Of a stretch of DNA of 64,000 nucleotides, positions 1-10,914 are shown in pieces (position 1 is the stretch's first letter; every line of letters starts with the position of its first letter). Location: contig JALHPC010000004.1 in NCBI GenBank assembly GCA_022842685.1, forward strand, positions 1 through 64,000, written 5' to 3'. The notes under the pieces were generated by a model. That model saw only the letters and a program-made list of their open reading frames with translations, was not told the origin of the DNA and made no database searches. Made by a program: the position numbers and the translations under genes. The DNA comes from Candidatus Kapaibacterium sp. GTDB lineage: Bacteria; Bacteroidota; Ignavibacteria; Kapaibacteriales; Kapaibacteriaceae.

Positions 1-35
1 TCGTGTTGCGTCCAACCCGAACGGCTGGCCTTTCG

Positions 36-43
36 TACATTTG
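36..43 (+). promoter_or_regulatory. Bacteroidota-type -7 box upstream of sdhC
   Basis: TACATTTG matches TAnnTTTG, the -7 element used by the primary sigma factor of Bacteroidota. It would start transcription near base 50 and leave a leader of about 75 bases before sdhC. No convincing TTTG/TTG -33 element sits at the usual spacing, so this rests on the -7 match and its position. The rest of bases 1-124 shows no gene. Confidence 0.4.
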
Positions 44-124
44 CGGCACTTTTTACCGGACGCGGGTGTTTTTCGACGCGTCGGCAAAATCGCACATCAG
101 GTACGAACACGCAAAGGGTAGCGC

Positions 125-820
125 ATGAAATCGTTCATGACGGTTGTACGAAGCTCGATCTTCAGTAAGTGGTTGATGGCCATCTCGGGCTTGGCCTGGG
201 TAGGCTTCCTTGTTGGCCACTTGGCTGCAAATCTGCTCATCTTTGTTGGACCAGATGCCCTAAATGCCTATGGTGCCGACCTTCGCGCCTTGGGTCATGG
301 CACGGCCATTTGGGGGGCACGACTTGGTTTGCTCGTGTTCTTTGTGTTACACGTAACCACCGGGATACGGCTGGCACGTTTGAACCGTTCAGCAGCGGGA
401 CAGAAGTATGCCAAGTCCGAGCCGCGCAAGTCGACCATCGCATCACGCAGCATGCTGCTTTCGGGGCTTGTTATTTTGACGTACCTCGTATATCACCTTG
501 CACACTTTACGTGGGGTATAGCACACAGCGAGTATTACAATGGTACGGCTACGCTTCCTGATGGACGGGTGGTACATGACGTGTATTCGATGCTGGTGGC
601 GAGTTTTTCGCAGCCGGCTATTAGCGCGTTGTATATCGTTGGTATGATACTCATTGGCTTACACCTTAACCACGCCATTGCGAGTGCAGCACAAACCATG
701 GGTGTAAGTCATCCTCGTTACGTGGCCTTAATCCGAAAAGGGGCAGTCGCTCTGTCGCTTGCGGTGGCGCTTGGCTTTATGACGGTGCCCCTTGCCGTGT
801 TGACGGGATTGGTGAGGTAA
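125..820 (+). CDS. sdhC: Succinate dehydrogenase cytochrome b558 subunit
   Basis: Membrane anchor of complex II, passing electrons from the SdhB iron-sulfur centres through heme b to menaquinone. The 231-residue protein has about five hydrophobic segments, with histidines near membrane boundaries (for example [26 protein letters not shown]) that suit the di-heme b558 type, in which one protein replaces SdhC plus SdhD. Length fits that family, and no sdhD follows. It is the first gene of sdhC-A-B, 26 bases ahead of sdhA. The start is ATG 125; ATG 137 is a possible alternative. The family call rests on length, helix pattern and operon context. Confidence 0.93.
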   Translation: MKSFMTVVRSSIFSKWLMAISGLAWVGFLVGHLAANLLIFVGPDALNAYGADLRALGHGTAIWGARLGLLVFFVLHVTTGIRLARLNRSAAGQKYAKSEPRKSTIASRSMLLSGLVILTYLVYHLAHFTWGIAHSEYYNGTATLPDGRVVHDVYSMLVASFSQPAISALYIVGMILIGLHLNHAIASAAQTMGVSHPRYVALIRKGAVALSLAVALGFMTVPLAVLTGLVR

Positions 821-846
821 CGAACGAATACTGGAGAACACGAATT

Positions 847-2760
847 ATGGATTTACGCTCGAACATCCCCGGCGGACCGATAGATCAGAAGTGGGAGAAT
901 CACAAGGCCGACCTTAAGCTGGTGAACCCCGCGAACAAGCGCAAGTTTAGCGTGATCGTGGTGGGCACTGGCTTGGCCGGCGCTTCGGCAGCGGCAACGC
1001 TGGCCGAGCTTGGCTACAACGTCCACGCCGTAACGTATCACGATTCACCCCGACGCGCTCACTCCATCGCAGCACAGGGTGGGATTAACGCTGCCAAAAA
1101 CTATCAGAACGATGGCGACTCGGTGTGGCGCTTGTTCTACGATACGGTTAAGGGTGGCGACTTCCGAGCTCGTGAAGCAAACGTACACCGACTAGCCGAA
1201 GTTAGCGTGAACATCATCGACCAGTGCGTGGCCCAAGGTGTGCCATTCGCTCGTGAATACGGTGGATATCTCGCAAACCGCTCGTTTGGTGGTGCTCAAG
1301 TGTCGAGAACGTTCTATGCACGTGGGCAAACAGGACAGCAGTTGCTGATTGGCGCCTACCAAGCAATGATGCGACAAGTGGGCCTTGGCAAGGTAAAGCT
1401 CCATCACAAAAAAGAGATGATGGACCTGATCGTTGTGAATGGCCGTGCGCGCGGTGTGGTAATGCGCGACCTTGTTGACGGTAAGATTTCGCATATGACG
1501 GCCGACGCTGTGTTGCTTTGCACTGGGGGTTACGGCAACGTATTCTACCTATCGACCAACGCCATGAACTGCAACGTTACCGCAGCCTTCCGCGCCTGGA
1601 AGCGTGGTGCGGCCTTCGGTAATCCTTGCTACACACAGATTCATCCAACGTGTATTCCCGTCAGCGGCGACTATCAGTCGAAGCTCACGCTTATGAGCGA
1701 GTCGCTACGAAATGATGGTCGTATCTGGGTGCCCAAGAAGCAAGGCGATACGCGTTCTCCCGAGCAAATTCCCGAAGATGATCGCGACTATTACCTCGAA
1801 CGTAAGTATCCGTCGTTTGGCAACCTGTCGCCCCGCGACATTGCCTCGCGTGCCGCCAAGGAAGTGTGCGACGAAGGCCGTGGCGTAGGTCCCGGCGGCC
1901 TAGGTGTCTACCTCGATTTTGCCGAAGCTATCGGTCGCCTTGGCGAAAAAACCGTCAGCGATCGCTATGGCAATCTGTTCGACATGTATCAGCAGATTAC
2001 CGGCGAGAACCCATACAAGACGCCCATGCGCATCTATCCCGCCGTCCACTATACCATGGGTGGCCTCTGGGTGGATTACAATCTCATGTCGAACGTCCCC
2101 GGATTGTTCGTTCTTGGCGAAGCCAACTTTTCTGACCACGGTGCCAACCGGCTTGGTGCCAGCGCTCTGATGCAGGGACTCGCAGACGGTTACTTCGTCA
2201 TTCCCTACACGCTTGGCGGCTATTTTGGTCAAGGGGGCATCGAACGCATTTCCGACGACGCACCCGAGGTGCGCCAAGCCGTAGAAGCCACCAAGGAAAA
2301 GGTCAATCGCTTGCTGTCGATCAACGGCAAGCGCACGCCAACATCGTTCCACCGCGAACTTGGCAAGATCATGTGGGACTACTGCGGCATGGCCCGTAAC
2401 GAAAAAGGTCTACGCACAGCGCTCGAGCGCATTCCGGCACTGCGCGAGGAATTCTGGCAAAATCTCACGGTGCCTGGAACCGGAGAACAGCTGAACCAGA
2501 CGCTCGAGCTGGCCTCGCGTGTGGCCGATTTCTTAGAGTTTGGCGAGCTGATGTGCCTTGACGCATTGCATAGGAATGAGTCGGCCGGGGGGCACTTCCG
2601 CACCGAGTATCAAACGGAAGACGGCGAGGCACAACGCAACGACGACGATTACTGCTACGTGGGTGCGTGGGAGTATACGGGCGAAATCGCAAAGAGCGCT
2701 CTCCACAAAGAGCCGCTCACGTTCGAAAATGTGAAACTGGCAACACGGAGCTATAAGTGA
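847..2760 (+). CDS. sdhA: Succinate dehydrogenase flavoprotein subunit
   Basis: Catalytic subunit oxidising succinate to fumarate in the TCA cycle, on the cytoplasmic face of the membrane. The 637-residue protein carries the FAD-binding GxGxxG (residues 40-45) and the segment [15 protein letters not shown], whose His72 aligns with the histidine that covalently binds FAD. The active-site region includes HPTCIP and the late motif [17 protein letters not shown]. Length and sequence fit the non-classical Bacteroidota/Chlorobi-type SdhA/FrdA that pairs with a b558 anchor. Its TGA stop overlaps the sdhB start (TGATG), so the two are probably translationally coupled. Direction in vivo (dehydrogenase or fumarate reductase) cannot be told from sequence. 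Confidence 0.96.
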   Translation: MDLRSNIPGGPIDQKWENHKADLKLVNPANKRKFSVIVVGTGLAGASAAATLAELGYNVHAVTYHDSPRRAHSIAAQGGINAAKNYQNDGDSVWRLFYDTVKGGDFRAREANVHRLAEVSVNIIDQCVAQGVPFAREYGGYLANRSFGGAQVSRTFYARGQTGQQLLIGAYQAMMRQVGLGKVKLHHKKEMMDLIVVNGRARGVVMRDLVDGKISHMTADAVLLCTGGYGNVFYLSTNAMNCNVTAAFRAWKRGAAFGNPCYTQIHPTCIPVSGDYQSKLTLMSESLRNDGRIWVPKKQGDTRSPEQIPEDDRDYYLERKYPSFGNLSPRDIASRAAKEVCDEGRGVGPGGLGVYLDFAEAIGRLGEKTVSDRYGNLFDMYQQITGENPYKTPMRIYPAVHYTMGGLWVDYNLMSNVPGLFVLGEANFSDHGANRLGASALMQGLADGYFVIPYTLGGYFGQGGIERISDDAPEVRQAVEATKEKVNRLLSINGKRTPTSFHRELGKIMWDYCGMARNEKGLRTALERIPALREEFWQNLTVPGTGEQLNQTLELASRVADFLEFGELMCLDALHRNESAGGHFRTEYQTEDGEAQRNDDDYCYVGAWEYTGEIAKSALHKEPLTFENVKLATRSYK

Positions 2761-3509
2761 TGAACCTTCGACTACACATCTGGCGTCAGGCCGGTCCCGA
2801 TGCGCAAGGCATGCTTCGCACGTACGACGTGCGCGACGTGAGCGAGCACATGAGCTTTTTGGAAATGCTCGACGTACTCAACGAAGAGTTGCTCGCCAAA
2901 GGCGAAGAGCCCATTGCCTTCGACCACGACTGTCGCGAAGGAATCTGCGGCACGTGCGGCTTGGTGATCAACGGCAGACCCCACGGCCCATTGCCACGTG
3001 TTACCACGTGCCAGCTCCACATGCGTAGCTTCAAGGATGGCGATGAAATCTACATCGAGCCATGGCGCGCTACGGCGTTTCCTGTGTTGCGAGACCTGGT
3101 GGTAGACCGCTCAGCGTTCGACCGCGTTATTTCCAAGGGCGGCTACATTTCGGTGAATACCGGCAATGCGCAAGACGGCAATGCCATCCCCATTCCAAAG
3201 AAGGACGCCGATAGGGCATTCGATGCTGCGGCATGCATCGGCTGTGGCGCTTGCGTTGCCGCCTGCCCGAACTCGTCGGCAATGCTATTCGTAGCCGCCA
3301 AGGCGGGCCACTTGGGTCTGCTTCCGCAAGGTCAGGCCGAACGCAGCGAGCGTGCTCTTTCGATGATCCTAACAGCCGATGAAGCCGGCTTTGGCGCATG
3401 CACCAACCACTACGAGTGCGAAGCGGCGTGCCCGAAGGGTATTCCGGCCGAGTTCATTGCCATGCTGAACAAGGACTTTTTCTCGGCTGCCTTGGCGAGT
3501 AGAGATTAA
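2760..3509 (+). CDS. sdhB: Succinate dehydrogenase iron-sulfur subunit
   Basis: Electron-transfer subunit of complex II. The N-terminal ferredoxin domain has [2Fe-2S] ligands in CREGICGTC (residues 58-66) plus Cys84. The C-terminal domain has [12 protein letters not shown] (from about residue 159) for the [4Fe-4S] cluster and [14 protein letters not shown] for the third cluster. I chose ATG 2760, overlapping the sdhA stop by one base. A GTG at 2757 would add one residue. Total length is 249 residues. The 3' end runs four bases into the convergent pdxJ, and no hairpin terminator separates them. Confidence 0.95.
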   Translation: MNLRLHIWRQAGPDAQGMLRTYDVRDVSEHMSFLEMLDVLNEELLAKGEEPIAFDHDCREGICGTCGLVINGRPHGPLPRVTTCQLHMRSFKDGDEIYIEPWRATAFPVLRDLVVDRSAFDRVISKGGYISVNTGNAQDGNAIPIPKKDADRAFDAAACIGCGACVAACPNSSAMLFVAAKAGHLGLLPQGQAERSERALSMILTADEAGFGACTNHYECEAACPKGIPAEFIAMLNKDFFSAALASRD

Positions 3510-4243
3510 CGAGTGGCAGTCAGCGAGCCGTGGGTTAGCACTGCCATGTAGTCGCGCACGGCTCGTTCCATGCCTACCATAACGGCGTGGCTTATGAGGG
3601 CGTGGCCAATCGATACTTCGGCCAGATTCGGAAGCGAAGCAATCTCTGCAAGGTTGTGACGCGTAAGGCCGTGTCCTGCTGTTACCACTAGGCCGGCGTC
3701 GCCGGCAAGCTCGGCCGCTAGTCGTAAGCGAGTGAATTCGGCGTGGCGCTCCGCAGCCGATCGGGCGTTGGCATAGGTTCCTGTGTGGAACTCCACGACG
3801 TCGGCGCCACAGGCGCGCACGGCCTCGATTTGCGCCGGGAGTGGCTCGATGAAAAACGACACTTGAATTCCACGGTCGTGCATCACCGAAACCAAATCCG
3901 TGTATTGCTGAATCGCACGGGCAACGTCGAGGCCCCCCTCGGTGGTTAGCTCTTCGCGTTTCTCTGGAACAATCGTAACAAGATCCGGAACCACGTCAAG
4001 CGCAATGCCGATGATCTCGTCGGTAGCCGCCATCTCTAGGTCGAGTTTGGTCGTCACGACGTCGCGTAACGCTCGCACATCACGGTCGTTGACGTGGCGT
4101 CGATCTTCGCGCAAGTGACACACGATTCCTGCGGCCCCGGCCATCTCGGCCATGACGGCCGCGTGAACCGGATCGGGCTCTATGCCGCCGCGCGCCTCTC
4201 GCAGTGTGGCTACGTGATCGATGTTTACAGCGAGTTGTATCAT
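3506..4243 (-). CDS. pdxJ: Pyridoxine 5'-phosphate synthase
   Basis: Condenses 1-deoxy-D-xylulose 5-phosphate with 3-amino-2-oxopropyl phosphate to form pyridoxine 5'-phosphate, the last ring-forming step of the DXP-dependent vitamin B6 route. The 245-residue protein starts with the family hallmark [14 protein letters not shown], followed by [15 protein letters not shown] (catalytic and phosphate-binding loops). It ends with ...[22 protein letters not shown], as in other PdxJ enzymes, and length is normal. It is transcribed against sdhB (overlapping ends) and away from the SBBP-protein gene at 4431. No pdxA is present here. Confidence 0.96.
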   Translation of the reverse strand: MIQLAVNIDHVATLREARGGIEPDPVHAAVMAEMAGAAGIVCHLREDRRHVNDRDVRALRDVVTTKLDLEMAATDEIIGIALDVVPDLVTIVPEKREELTTEGGLDVARAIQQYTDLVSVMHDRGIQVSFFIEPLPAQIEAVRACGADVVEFHTGTYANARSAAERHAEFTRLRLAAELAGDAGLVVTAGHGLTRHNLAEIASLPNLAEVSIGHALISHAVMVGMERAVRDYMAVLTHGSLTATR

Positions 4244-4275
4244 GCCTGCAAAGCGTGTAACATTATTGTGAGTCG

Positions 4276-4283
4276 TAGATTTG
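4276..4283 (+). promoter_or_regulatory. Bacteroidota-type -7 box upstream of the first SBBP-repeat gene
   Basis: TAGATTTG fits TAnnTTTG in the 187-base divergent gap between pdxJ and the gene at 4431. It would give a leader of about 140 bases. No -33 element is obvious, and I found no matching box for pdxJ on the other strand. Confidence 0.35.
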
Positions 4284-4430
4284 TGTCTGCACTGTGGCTA
4301 CGTCCGAAGGGAGTATGCCGCCGACAGCGGCAAAATACGGACACGACGTCGGCTAGATCACCATCCCTCGCACGACGTTCTTCTGTAGCCGTGTGTAAAC
4401 TCGAACCGTAACACATTTGGAATTCGAATT

Positions 4431-7400
4431 GTGAACAACCGTTACCCTTTGCTTTTTGCATTGCTCCTTGTTGTCTGTGGCGCTTATGCAGCCACGCCGA
4501 ACCATGTCGCACTTCGCCCAGAAGGGTTTGTTCTCAATGGTGGGCAATGGCCCGAACACGTTGTTGCGGCCGGGCGCAGCGGCGATATCGATGTGTTCGT
4601 TACGAGATCTGGAATGGTGATCAATCGGCATCCGGGCTTGCAGCTCGAGCAAGGACACGTGATAGCCGCGACGTTCACCGGCTCGTCATCCTTTCCAAAA
4701 ATCTCCTTCGGTATACGTAGCACACAAGTGACGTTTCTTCATGGCCGTCGCTCTGAAGAATGGCGAACGGTTGACGTCGTCGACCGATTAGTAGTCCATA
4801 ACATCCAGAGTGGCGTCGATGTTGTCTGGAAGTATGACAAGGGCCGTATCCGATATGATGTCGCGCTGGCTGCCGGCGTTGATCCGTCGGCGGTGGTCCT
4901 ACGTATCGAAGGTGCCCTCGCCGCCACATCAGGCCAGGGCGCCGTGCACTTTAACGGCGCAGGCATCAGCATGGGCAATCTTGCTGTGCTGCAAGATGCG
5001 GTTCAACTGCCATCGTCCTTTACGGTGCGCCAACACAGTAACGTCGTTGATCTCGGCTTCTCAGTATCGAACTGGGACTCTCGCCGTTCTATGCTCATCG
5101 ATCCAATTGTCTATGGCACGTACTTAGGCACTGGACTCGATTCGTACGGTGGAATCACGCGCCTAAGCAATGGCGACGTTGCAGTGGCTGGTTCGACATC
5201 CTCACTTGAATTTCCTACGGCAGTTGGAGCGTACAAGCCAACCCTAGGTGCAGGCAAGGAAGCGTTCGTGGCAATCTTCGACTCCAGTCTCACCAGTATC
5301 AAAGCCTACACATTTCTTGGAGGGGGCGGCGACGAAGACGTGCGCGCCATTACTAGCGATAACCAAGGGAATATCTACGTTACAGGAACTACCAACTCGC
5401 CTGACTTCCCAGTGAGCTCAGGCGCTGCCAAGCAGATATATGCTTCGATGTTAGATGCCTTCGTGGTAAAGCTCGCCGACGCCGCAAAACGCCTAGCGGT
5501 GGGAACGTACGTTGGTGGTAACGCCGACGATATTCCGCATGCCATTGCTATTGATCCCGACATGAACATCTACATCGCTGGCGAGACGCGGTCTACCTCG
5601 GGCTTCCCAACCATCAATGGTTTTCAGCGAACGACAGGTGGACAGCTAGATGCGTTCCTCACGAAGGTGTCGCTAAGCGGTGCACAATTTGTGTATTCGA
5701 CGTACTTGGGCCGTGCAGGCGATGATGCCTTCCTGGCTCTTGCAGTAGATGCTACCGGTGCCCCGTATTGTGTTGGATATACGAGAAATTCGAACTGGCA
5801 GACAGCACCTGCGCCAAGTGGCTTTGGACAGCAGCAGCGACGTCCGTATGATCGCACGTTCAACGGCGGCGAAACCGACGGCGTTGTCGTGAAGTTTGGT
5901 GTCGACGGTGGTAATCTTGTCTATTCAACGTATTGGGGCGGCGGCGGGAATGAGCGCTGCCGTGGTGTGTTTGTTGATGACCAAGGGCGCTGCCTCGTAA
6001 CGATGGTCACCTCGTCGACAGACATCCCCGACATCCTTGGGTTTGGCCAGCAAAGCAGTGGAGGACTTGATCTGGTGCTGGGCGTGTTTTCGAAGGACGG
6101 ACGGGACATGACAAGCGCAACGTACTTTGGCGGAGCTGCCGACGACGAAGCATTGAGTGTTGTAGCCGACGTGAACGGCAATGCGCTCATTGGCGGAGTT
6201 ACCACGTCGATGGACTTCCCGTTGCGCGGCCCTGGGTCGGAGGTTGCTCGACGTGGTTCGACTGACGGCTTTGTAACCCGGCTAACGACGGGCGCCATTC
6301 GTTCGTCCAACATGGTAGTCGGTAACGACGATGATGCAGTGATAGGTGTAGCGGGCGACCCTAGTGGCGATGTTTTCTTCATCGCAACCACGTCGTCTAG
6401 TTCACTAGAAACACATGATGGTGCATACAGCTCGGTGTATAACGGCCCAAGGAGTGCATACATCGGTAAGGTTGCCTACGGTACCATGCTCATGTCGTCG
6501 CCAGCCGGTGGTGAAACGTGGTGTGCCGGCACAACGCAGTCGGTGTCGTGGGGTGTCGATGAAATGCTCACGACAGACCGATACACAGTCGAAGTTTCCA
6601 ACGATGAGGGCAAGACGTGGGAAGAGGTAGCCAAGAATATCAGCGGGACGAATTTTGCGTGGCAGATTCGCAATGTCGATGCCGACGACTATCTCATTCG
6701 CGTGCGTTCAAGCCGTGGTCATGTCGTACAAACTGCATCGCCTGTGCTAATCACAACGCCTCCGTCGATTCGCGAGCAGCCATCACCTGTGTCGGATTGC
6801 GCCGGGCGTCCTGCAACGCTTACCGTGGTGTCGGACATCGAGGGCAATCGTTATCAATGGCGCCGTAATGGCACTGCCATCCAAGGCGCTACAACGTCAA
6901 GCTTCACAATTCCGGCTCTTTCGGCTACAACGGTAGGCCGATATGACTGTGTCATTAGTGGGCGATGCAATCCCACTGCCACCACCCAAGCGGTCGATGT
7001 CGCAATCGTTAACGCTCCCGTTCTTTCCAAGCAGCCCTCTTCACAAACGCTTGAAACGGGGCAACGACTTACGCTTGCGGTAGAGTCGTTGGGTTCGGGA
7101 CTGCAGTATCAATGGCTAAAGAATGGCGAGCCGATCGCTGGAGCCACGTCGGCTACGTACGAAATTGCCGCAGTGGCAAAGAGCGATTCGGGTGCCTATG
7201 TGTGTCGTGTTACAAGCGAATGTGGCGAAACACTCTCGAACATAGCGTCAGTTATTGTCCAGGATCCAAGTTCGGTTGCTCAAGAGATGCTCCTTGACGG
7301 AGTTCGTGTCGTTGGCCCCAACCCAGCTACCTACGCACTATCCATCGAGTTGCCTTCGGCGTTTGCCGATGTTACCGTAGAAGTTCAGTCTGTGACTGGC

Positions 7401-7535
7401 GTTCGTTTACAGCGGTTTGTGGCCGATGCCGACGTTGCATCTGTGGACGTATCAGCTATGCCGACTGGAGTGTATCTTTTGCATGTTCAGTCGGGTAGGC
7501 GGTCGTTCCGCACCACCTTCGTTGTGGCTCGGTAG
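4431..7535 (+). CDS. Secreted SBBP-repeat/Ig-domain protein with T9SS tail (paralog 1)
   Basis: A 1034-residue protein predicted to be exported by Sec and carried across the outer membrane by the type IX system. Visible order: signal peptide (1-20); N-terminal domain beginning LNGGQWPEHVVAAGRSGDID, of the type often placed before SBBP repeats (DUF7948-like), to about 220; SBBP-like propeller repeats (YLGTGLDSYGGI, FLGGGGDEDVRAITSD, YVGGNADDIPHAIAID) to about 690; an SPAGGETWCAGTTQSVSW domain; two Ig-like domains with YQWRRNGTAIQGAT and YQWLKNGEPIAGAT (about 776-948); and a C-terminal sorting domain beginning VVGPNPATYALSIELP. Start is GTG 4431, directly before the signal peptide. Substrate and role are unknown; surface adhesion or matrix binding is plausible. 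Two close paralogs follow. Confidence 0.88.
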   Translation: MNNRYPLLFALLLVVCGAYAATPNHVALRPEGFVLNGGQWPEHVVAAGRSGDIDVFVTRSGMVINRHPGLQLEQGHVIAATFTGSSSFPKISFGIRSTQVTFLHGRRSEEWRTVDVVDRLVVHNIQSGVDVVWKYDKGRIRYDVALAAGVDPSAVVLRIEGALAATSGQGAVHFNGAGISMGNLAVLQDAVQLPSSFTVRQHSNVVDLGFSVSNWDSRRSMLIDPIVYGTYLGTGLDSYGGITRLSNGDVAVAGSTSSLEFPTAVGAYKPTLGAGKEAFVAIFDSSLTSIKAYTFLGGGGDEDVRAITSDNQGNIYVTGTTNSPDFPVSSGAAKQIYASMLDAFVVKLADAAKRLAVGTYVGGNADDIPHAIAIDPDMNIYIAGETRSTSGFPTINGFQRTTGGQLDAFLTKVSLSGAQFVYSTYLGRAGDDAFLALAVDATGAPYCVGYTRNSNWQTAPAPSGFGQQQRRPYDRTFNGGETDGVVVKFGVDGGNLVYSTYWGGGGNERCRGVFVDDQGRCLVTMVTSSTDIPDILGFGQQSSGGLDLVLGVFSKDGRDMTSATYFGGAADDEALSVVADVNGNALIGGVTTSMDFPLRGPGSEVARRGSTDGFVTRLTTGAIRSSNMVVGNDDDAVIGVAGDPSGDVFFIATTSSSSLETHDGAYSSVYNGPRSAYIGKVAYGTMLMSSPAGGETWCAGTTQSVSWGVDEMLTTDRYTVEVSNDEGKTWEEVAKNISGTNFAWQIRNVDADDYLIRVRSSRGHVVQTASPVLITTPPSIREQPSPVSDCAGRPATLTVVSDIEGNRYQWRRNGTAIQGATTSSFTIPALSATTVGRYDCVISGRCNPTATTQAVDVAIVNAPVLSKQPSSQTLETGQRLTLAVESLGSGLQYQWLKNGEPIAGATSATYEIAAVAKSDSGAYVCRVTSECGETLSNIASVIVQDPSSVAQEMLLDGVRVVGPNPATYALSIELPSAFADVTVEVQSVTGVRLQRFVADADVASVDVSAMPTGVYLLHVQSGRRSFRTTFVVAR

Positions 7536-7719
7536 CCCATGGTGAACGTCGGTTGTTGTCTGTATTGGGCGAACTCGCCGACGCCCCTGTGGAAAGTGGG
7601 GATGTAACGAAATCATGATTTTGCGGTTATGGTGAGTTCGGAGCACATCCGAGCTGTTCGCATGCTCGCGTCACAGAGTTGCATGCCTACAGGACTGGCA
7701 CAACATTTTCGTTCACTTC

Positions 7720-10700
7720 ATGAAAACTTGGTTCTCGCTTGTTGCGGCGTTTGTCGTCGCAACGTCGGCGAGTATGGCAGGCGTCGAGCAGTCCATCTCG
7801 CTTCAACCGCGCTCGTTTACCCTTAATGTTGGGCAGTGGCCCAGTGACGTGGTTGCTGCGACCCGCAGTGGCGACGTCGACTTGTTTATTACCCGGCAGG
7901 GGATGGTTGTTGACCGCTATACGGTCGACCGTTCAACTGGGGCACGCGTTGGCGACGTTGTTCGCCTGACGTTTGACGGCTCTACAACTGGCACACCGGC
8001 CTTTGCCGATAAGGTCGGAACGACGACCTTTATCCACGGACGCGATGCTTCGCGCTGGAAGACGGCTCCGACAGTTTCTGCGGTGACCCTTACAGGGGTG
8101 TATGAGGGCGTCGATGTTGAGTTCCGATACGATGCTGGCAAGGTTCGATTCGATCTACACGTTGCTGGATTTGCGTCCACAGAGGGCATTGCTCTACGTG
8201 TTGATGGAGCGATGCCATCGGCCGTTGTTGACGGTGTTGTAACGTTCGGCACGTCGGGCGTAGCGATGTCCGGTTTGGCAGTGTTCCAAAAGGGCAGCCC
8301 GCTGCAATCGACACTAGTCGTTCAGGACATGGGCGGCAAGAGTGCCGTTACATTTGATATCAAAGGGCGCGATATTGGCCAGCCCATGGTGATTGATCCG
8401 ATCGTTTACGGCACCTACTTAGGTACTGGTTTGGATTCGTATGCTGGGTTGAGGCGCTTGCCAAATGGCGACATTGCTGTTGCAGGTGGAACGTCGCAGC
8501 TAACGTTCCCGGGCTCGACTGGTGGATACCGAGCCGAGCCAGGCGCTAGCAAGGAAGTGTTTGTAGCAATCTTCGATTCAACACTTAGCCGAGTAAAGTC
8601 TCACACCTATGTGGGCGGTGGTGGCGACGACATTGCGACGGCTATCACCAGCGATAACGACGGTAGTATTTACCTGACGGGAACGACGACGTCTAGCGAT
8701 TTTCCGATGTCGGGCGGCGCTGCAAGCCAAATTTACCGGGCCATGCTGGACGCCTTCGTAGTGAAACTCACAGACGGGGCAACGAAGTTTGGTGTTGGCG
8801 TATATGTTGGTGGCAATGCCGACGACATCCCCCATGCCATTGCCGTCGACCCAGAGCTTAGCATCTACATTGCTGGCGAGACGCGTTCTACGGCCAACTT
8901 CCCGCTGAACAATGGGTTCCAACGTACCAATGGCGGACAACTTGACGGGTTTTTGACAAAACTCTCTCCAAATGCCGGACAGTTCTTCTACTCCACGTAT
9001 ATGGGGCGCTCCGGTAACGACGGTTTTTTAGCGTTGGCCGTCGATGCAACAGGTGCCCCGACGTTAACTGGGTATACGACGAATGCAAACTGGCAGACCT
9101 TCCCCGTACCACCCACGGGTGGCGGCGGTGGTGGTGGTGGCGGCGGTGGTGGTGGTGGCCCCCCACCAAACCGCAATCAGGTACCGTATGACCGTACCTA
9201 CGGCGGCGGCAATACCGATGCTGTCGTGGTACGATTTGGCTTCGATGGTGGATCGCTTACGTTCTCGACCTACCTGGGTGGTACTGGCGACGACTTCGGT
9301 CGTGGCATATATGTCGACGATCAGGGGCGCCCACATGTAACGTTAGTTACGACATCGCCGGACCTTGAGATTATTGGCGGATTCAACCAAACCGTGCTTG
9401 GAAGCAGAGACATTTCGTTGTTTACGTTTACGAAAGATGGGCGCGACATTGTTACCTCGACGTATGTTGGCGGAGCAGCAGACGATGAAGTGCTGAGTAT
9501 TGCCCCTGATGCTACAGCGGGATCAGTTATCGGAGGTGTCACGCGTTCGATGGACTTCCCGCGCATTGGCGCAGGAACAGAAGTCGAGCGTCGAGGCGAG
9601 ACAGATGGATTCGTTACGGTACTAAGCCCGGCAGCGATAAAGACATCCCACCTTGTTGTTGGGAATGTCAACGAACGTGTTGTATCGGTAGCCCCTGATT
9701 CACGTGGCGACGTCTACTTCCTTGCCGTGACGAATTCTGATGGTCTAGCAAATGTTGGCACACCGTACGACAAGGTTTACAACGGCCCAGAGTCGGCGTT
9801 CATCGGAAAAATTGCCATGGGCTCGATTGCATTGTCTGCACCCGCTGGCGGAGAATCGTGGTGCGTTGGTACGACGCAGTCGATTTCGTGGGGTGCTACG
9901 GACATGCTCGTAACAGATCGTTATACGGTTGAGATTTCGGCCGATGAGGGCACAACGTGGACTGCGATTGCCACCAACGTAACCGCCAACAGTTATTCGT
10001 GGCGGATTCAGAACATTGCTTCGGACAGTTATCTGGTCCGCGTTCGGTCGGAGCGTGGACATGTCGTGCAGTCGCCATCGACAATCGTTGTTACCACGCC
10101 ACCTACGATTGTAAAACAGCCAGACGCTGTGTCGGACTGCGCTGGAACGGCGGCAACATTGTCCGTGGAATCTGCTGGCGAAGGCAACCGCTATCAGTGG
10201 CGCCGCAATGGCACTGCCATTCAGGGTGCCACATCAGCCACGTATACGATTACGGCCCTTTCAACGACGAACGCTGGTCGTTATGACTGCGTCGTGTCTG
10301 GTGCATGTAATCCAAGTGCCACGACGAGAGCCGTCGATGTGACCATCGTTAACGCTCCGGTCATCAGTCAGCAGCCACAAAACGTCACGGTTACCGTGGG
10401 TAAGCCCATCACGCTTAGCGTGGTGTCGCCCGGCGCAAATAACAGCTATCAATGGAAGAAGGACGGAGCCGACATCTCGGGTGCCACGGCTGCAACGTAT
10501 GAAATTGTGTCTGCTACGATGGCTGATGCTGGTTCCTACACCTGCGACGTAAAAAGTACATGTGGAACTACGACGTCGAATATTGCCATAGTCGCTGTTA
10601 ACGAAGAGACGTCGGTGATTGAAACGGGAGACCTGGCAGGAACACGCGTTATTGGTCCTATCCCGGCTCGGACTACCCTTGTAATCGAGGCCCATAGCGC

Positions 10701-10878
10701 TGATGCTGTTGTAACGTACGATGTGCTTGCCGTTCATGGGGCTACAGTTCTTTCCGGTACGATTCCAACAGATGTTCGTGCGTCGGTCGACGTGTCCGGC
10801 CTGCCTTCCGGCTTGTTCATCCTGCGTATTCGCTCGTCGAACGGACTGTTTTCTACCACATTCCCAATCGAGCGGTAG
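7720..10878 (+). CDS. Secreted SBBP-repeat/Ig-domain protein with T9SS tail (paralog 2)
   Basis: A 1052-residue paralog of the preceding gene with the same order: signal peptide, DUF7948-like N-terminal domain (LNVGQWPSDVVAATRSGDVD), SBBP-like repeats, an SAPAGGESWCVGTTQSISW domain (from about 706), Ig-like domains from about 793 and 878, and a T9SS-type tail (VIGPIPARTTLVIEAH). Paralog 1 has APAPSGFGQQQRRPYDRTF in one propeller loop; this protein has a run of 14 glycines then PPP (residues 467-483), encoded by a slippage-prone GGY repeat. ATG 7720 begins a clear signal peptide. The 184 bases before it (7536-7719) show no convincing promoter or terminator. A strong hairpin terminator follows the gene. 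Confidence 0.88.
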   Translation: MKTWFSLVAAFVVATSASMAGVEQSISLQPRSFTLNVGQWPSDVVAATRSGDVDLFITRQGMVVDRYTVDRSTGARVGDVVRLTFDGSTTGTPAFADKVGTTTFIHGRDASRWKTAPTVSAVTLTGVYEGVDVEFRYDAGKVRFDLHVAGFASTEGIALRVDGAMPSAVVDGVVTFGTSGVAMSGLAVFQKGSPLQSTLVVQDMGGKSAVTFDIKGRDIGQPMVIDPIVYGTYLGTGLDSYAGLRRLPNGDIAVAGGTSQLTFPGSTGGYRAEPGASKEVFVAIFDSTLSRVKSHTYVGGGGDDIATAITSDNDGSIYLTGTTTSSDFPMSGGAASQIYRAMLDAFVVKLTDGATKFGVGVYVGGNADDIPHAIAVDPELSIYIAGETRSTANFPLNNGFQRTNGGQLDGFLTKLSPNAGQFFYSTYMGRSGNDGFLALAVDATGAPTLTGYTTNANWQTFPVPPTGGGGGGGGGGGGGGPPPNRNQVPYDRTYGGGNTDAVVVRFGFDGGSLTFSTYLGGTGDDFGRGIYVDDQGRPHVTLVTTSPDLEIIGGFNQTVLGSRDISLFTFTKDGRDIVTSTYVGGAADDEVLSIAPDATAGSVIGGVTRSMDFPRIGAGTEVERRGETDGFVTVLSPAAIKTSHLVVGNVNERVVSVAPDSRGDVYFLAVTNSDGLANVGTPYDKVYNGPESAFIGKIAMGSIALSAPAGGESWCVGTTQSISWGATDMLVTDRYTVEISADEGTTWTAIATNVTANSYSWRIQNIASDSYLVRVRSERGHVVQSPSTIVVTTPPTIVKQPDAVSDCAGTAATLSVESAGEGNRYQWRRNGTAIQGATSATYTITALSTTNAGRYDCVVSGACNPSATTRAVDVTIVNAPVISQQPQNVTVTVGKPITLSVVSPGANNSYQWKKDGADISGATAATYEIVSATMADAGSYTCDVKSTCGTTTSNIAIVAVNEETSVIETGDLAGTRVIGPIPARTTLVIEAHSADAVVTYDVLAVHGATVLSGTIPTDVRASVDVSGLPSGLFILRIRSSNGLFSTTFPIER
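9118..9159 (+). repeat. In-frame GGY microsatellite (poly-Gly)
   Basis: Fourteen consecutive Gly codons. Inside them an 18-base block, GGCGGCGGTGGTGGTGGT, occurs twice in perfect tandem (9121-9138 and 9139-9156), and a further GGC starts a third copy. The paralogs on either side have no Gly run at this position. The repeat stays in frame, so unit gain or loss would change the loop by multiples of three residues. Confidence 0.9.
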
Positions 10879-10914
10879 CGCCTAATGTCGAGAATTATGA
10901 AACTTTAAGTACTT

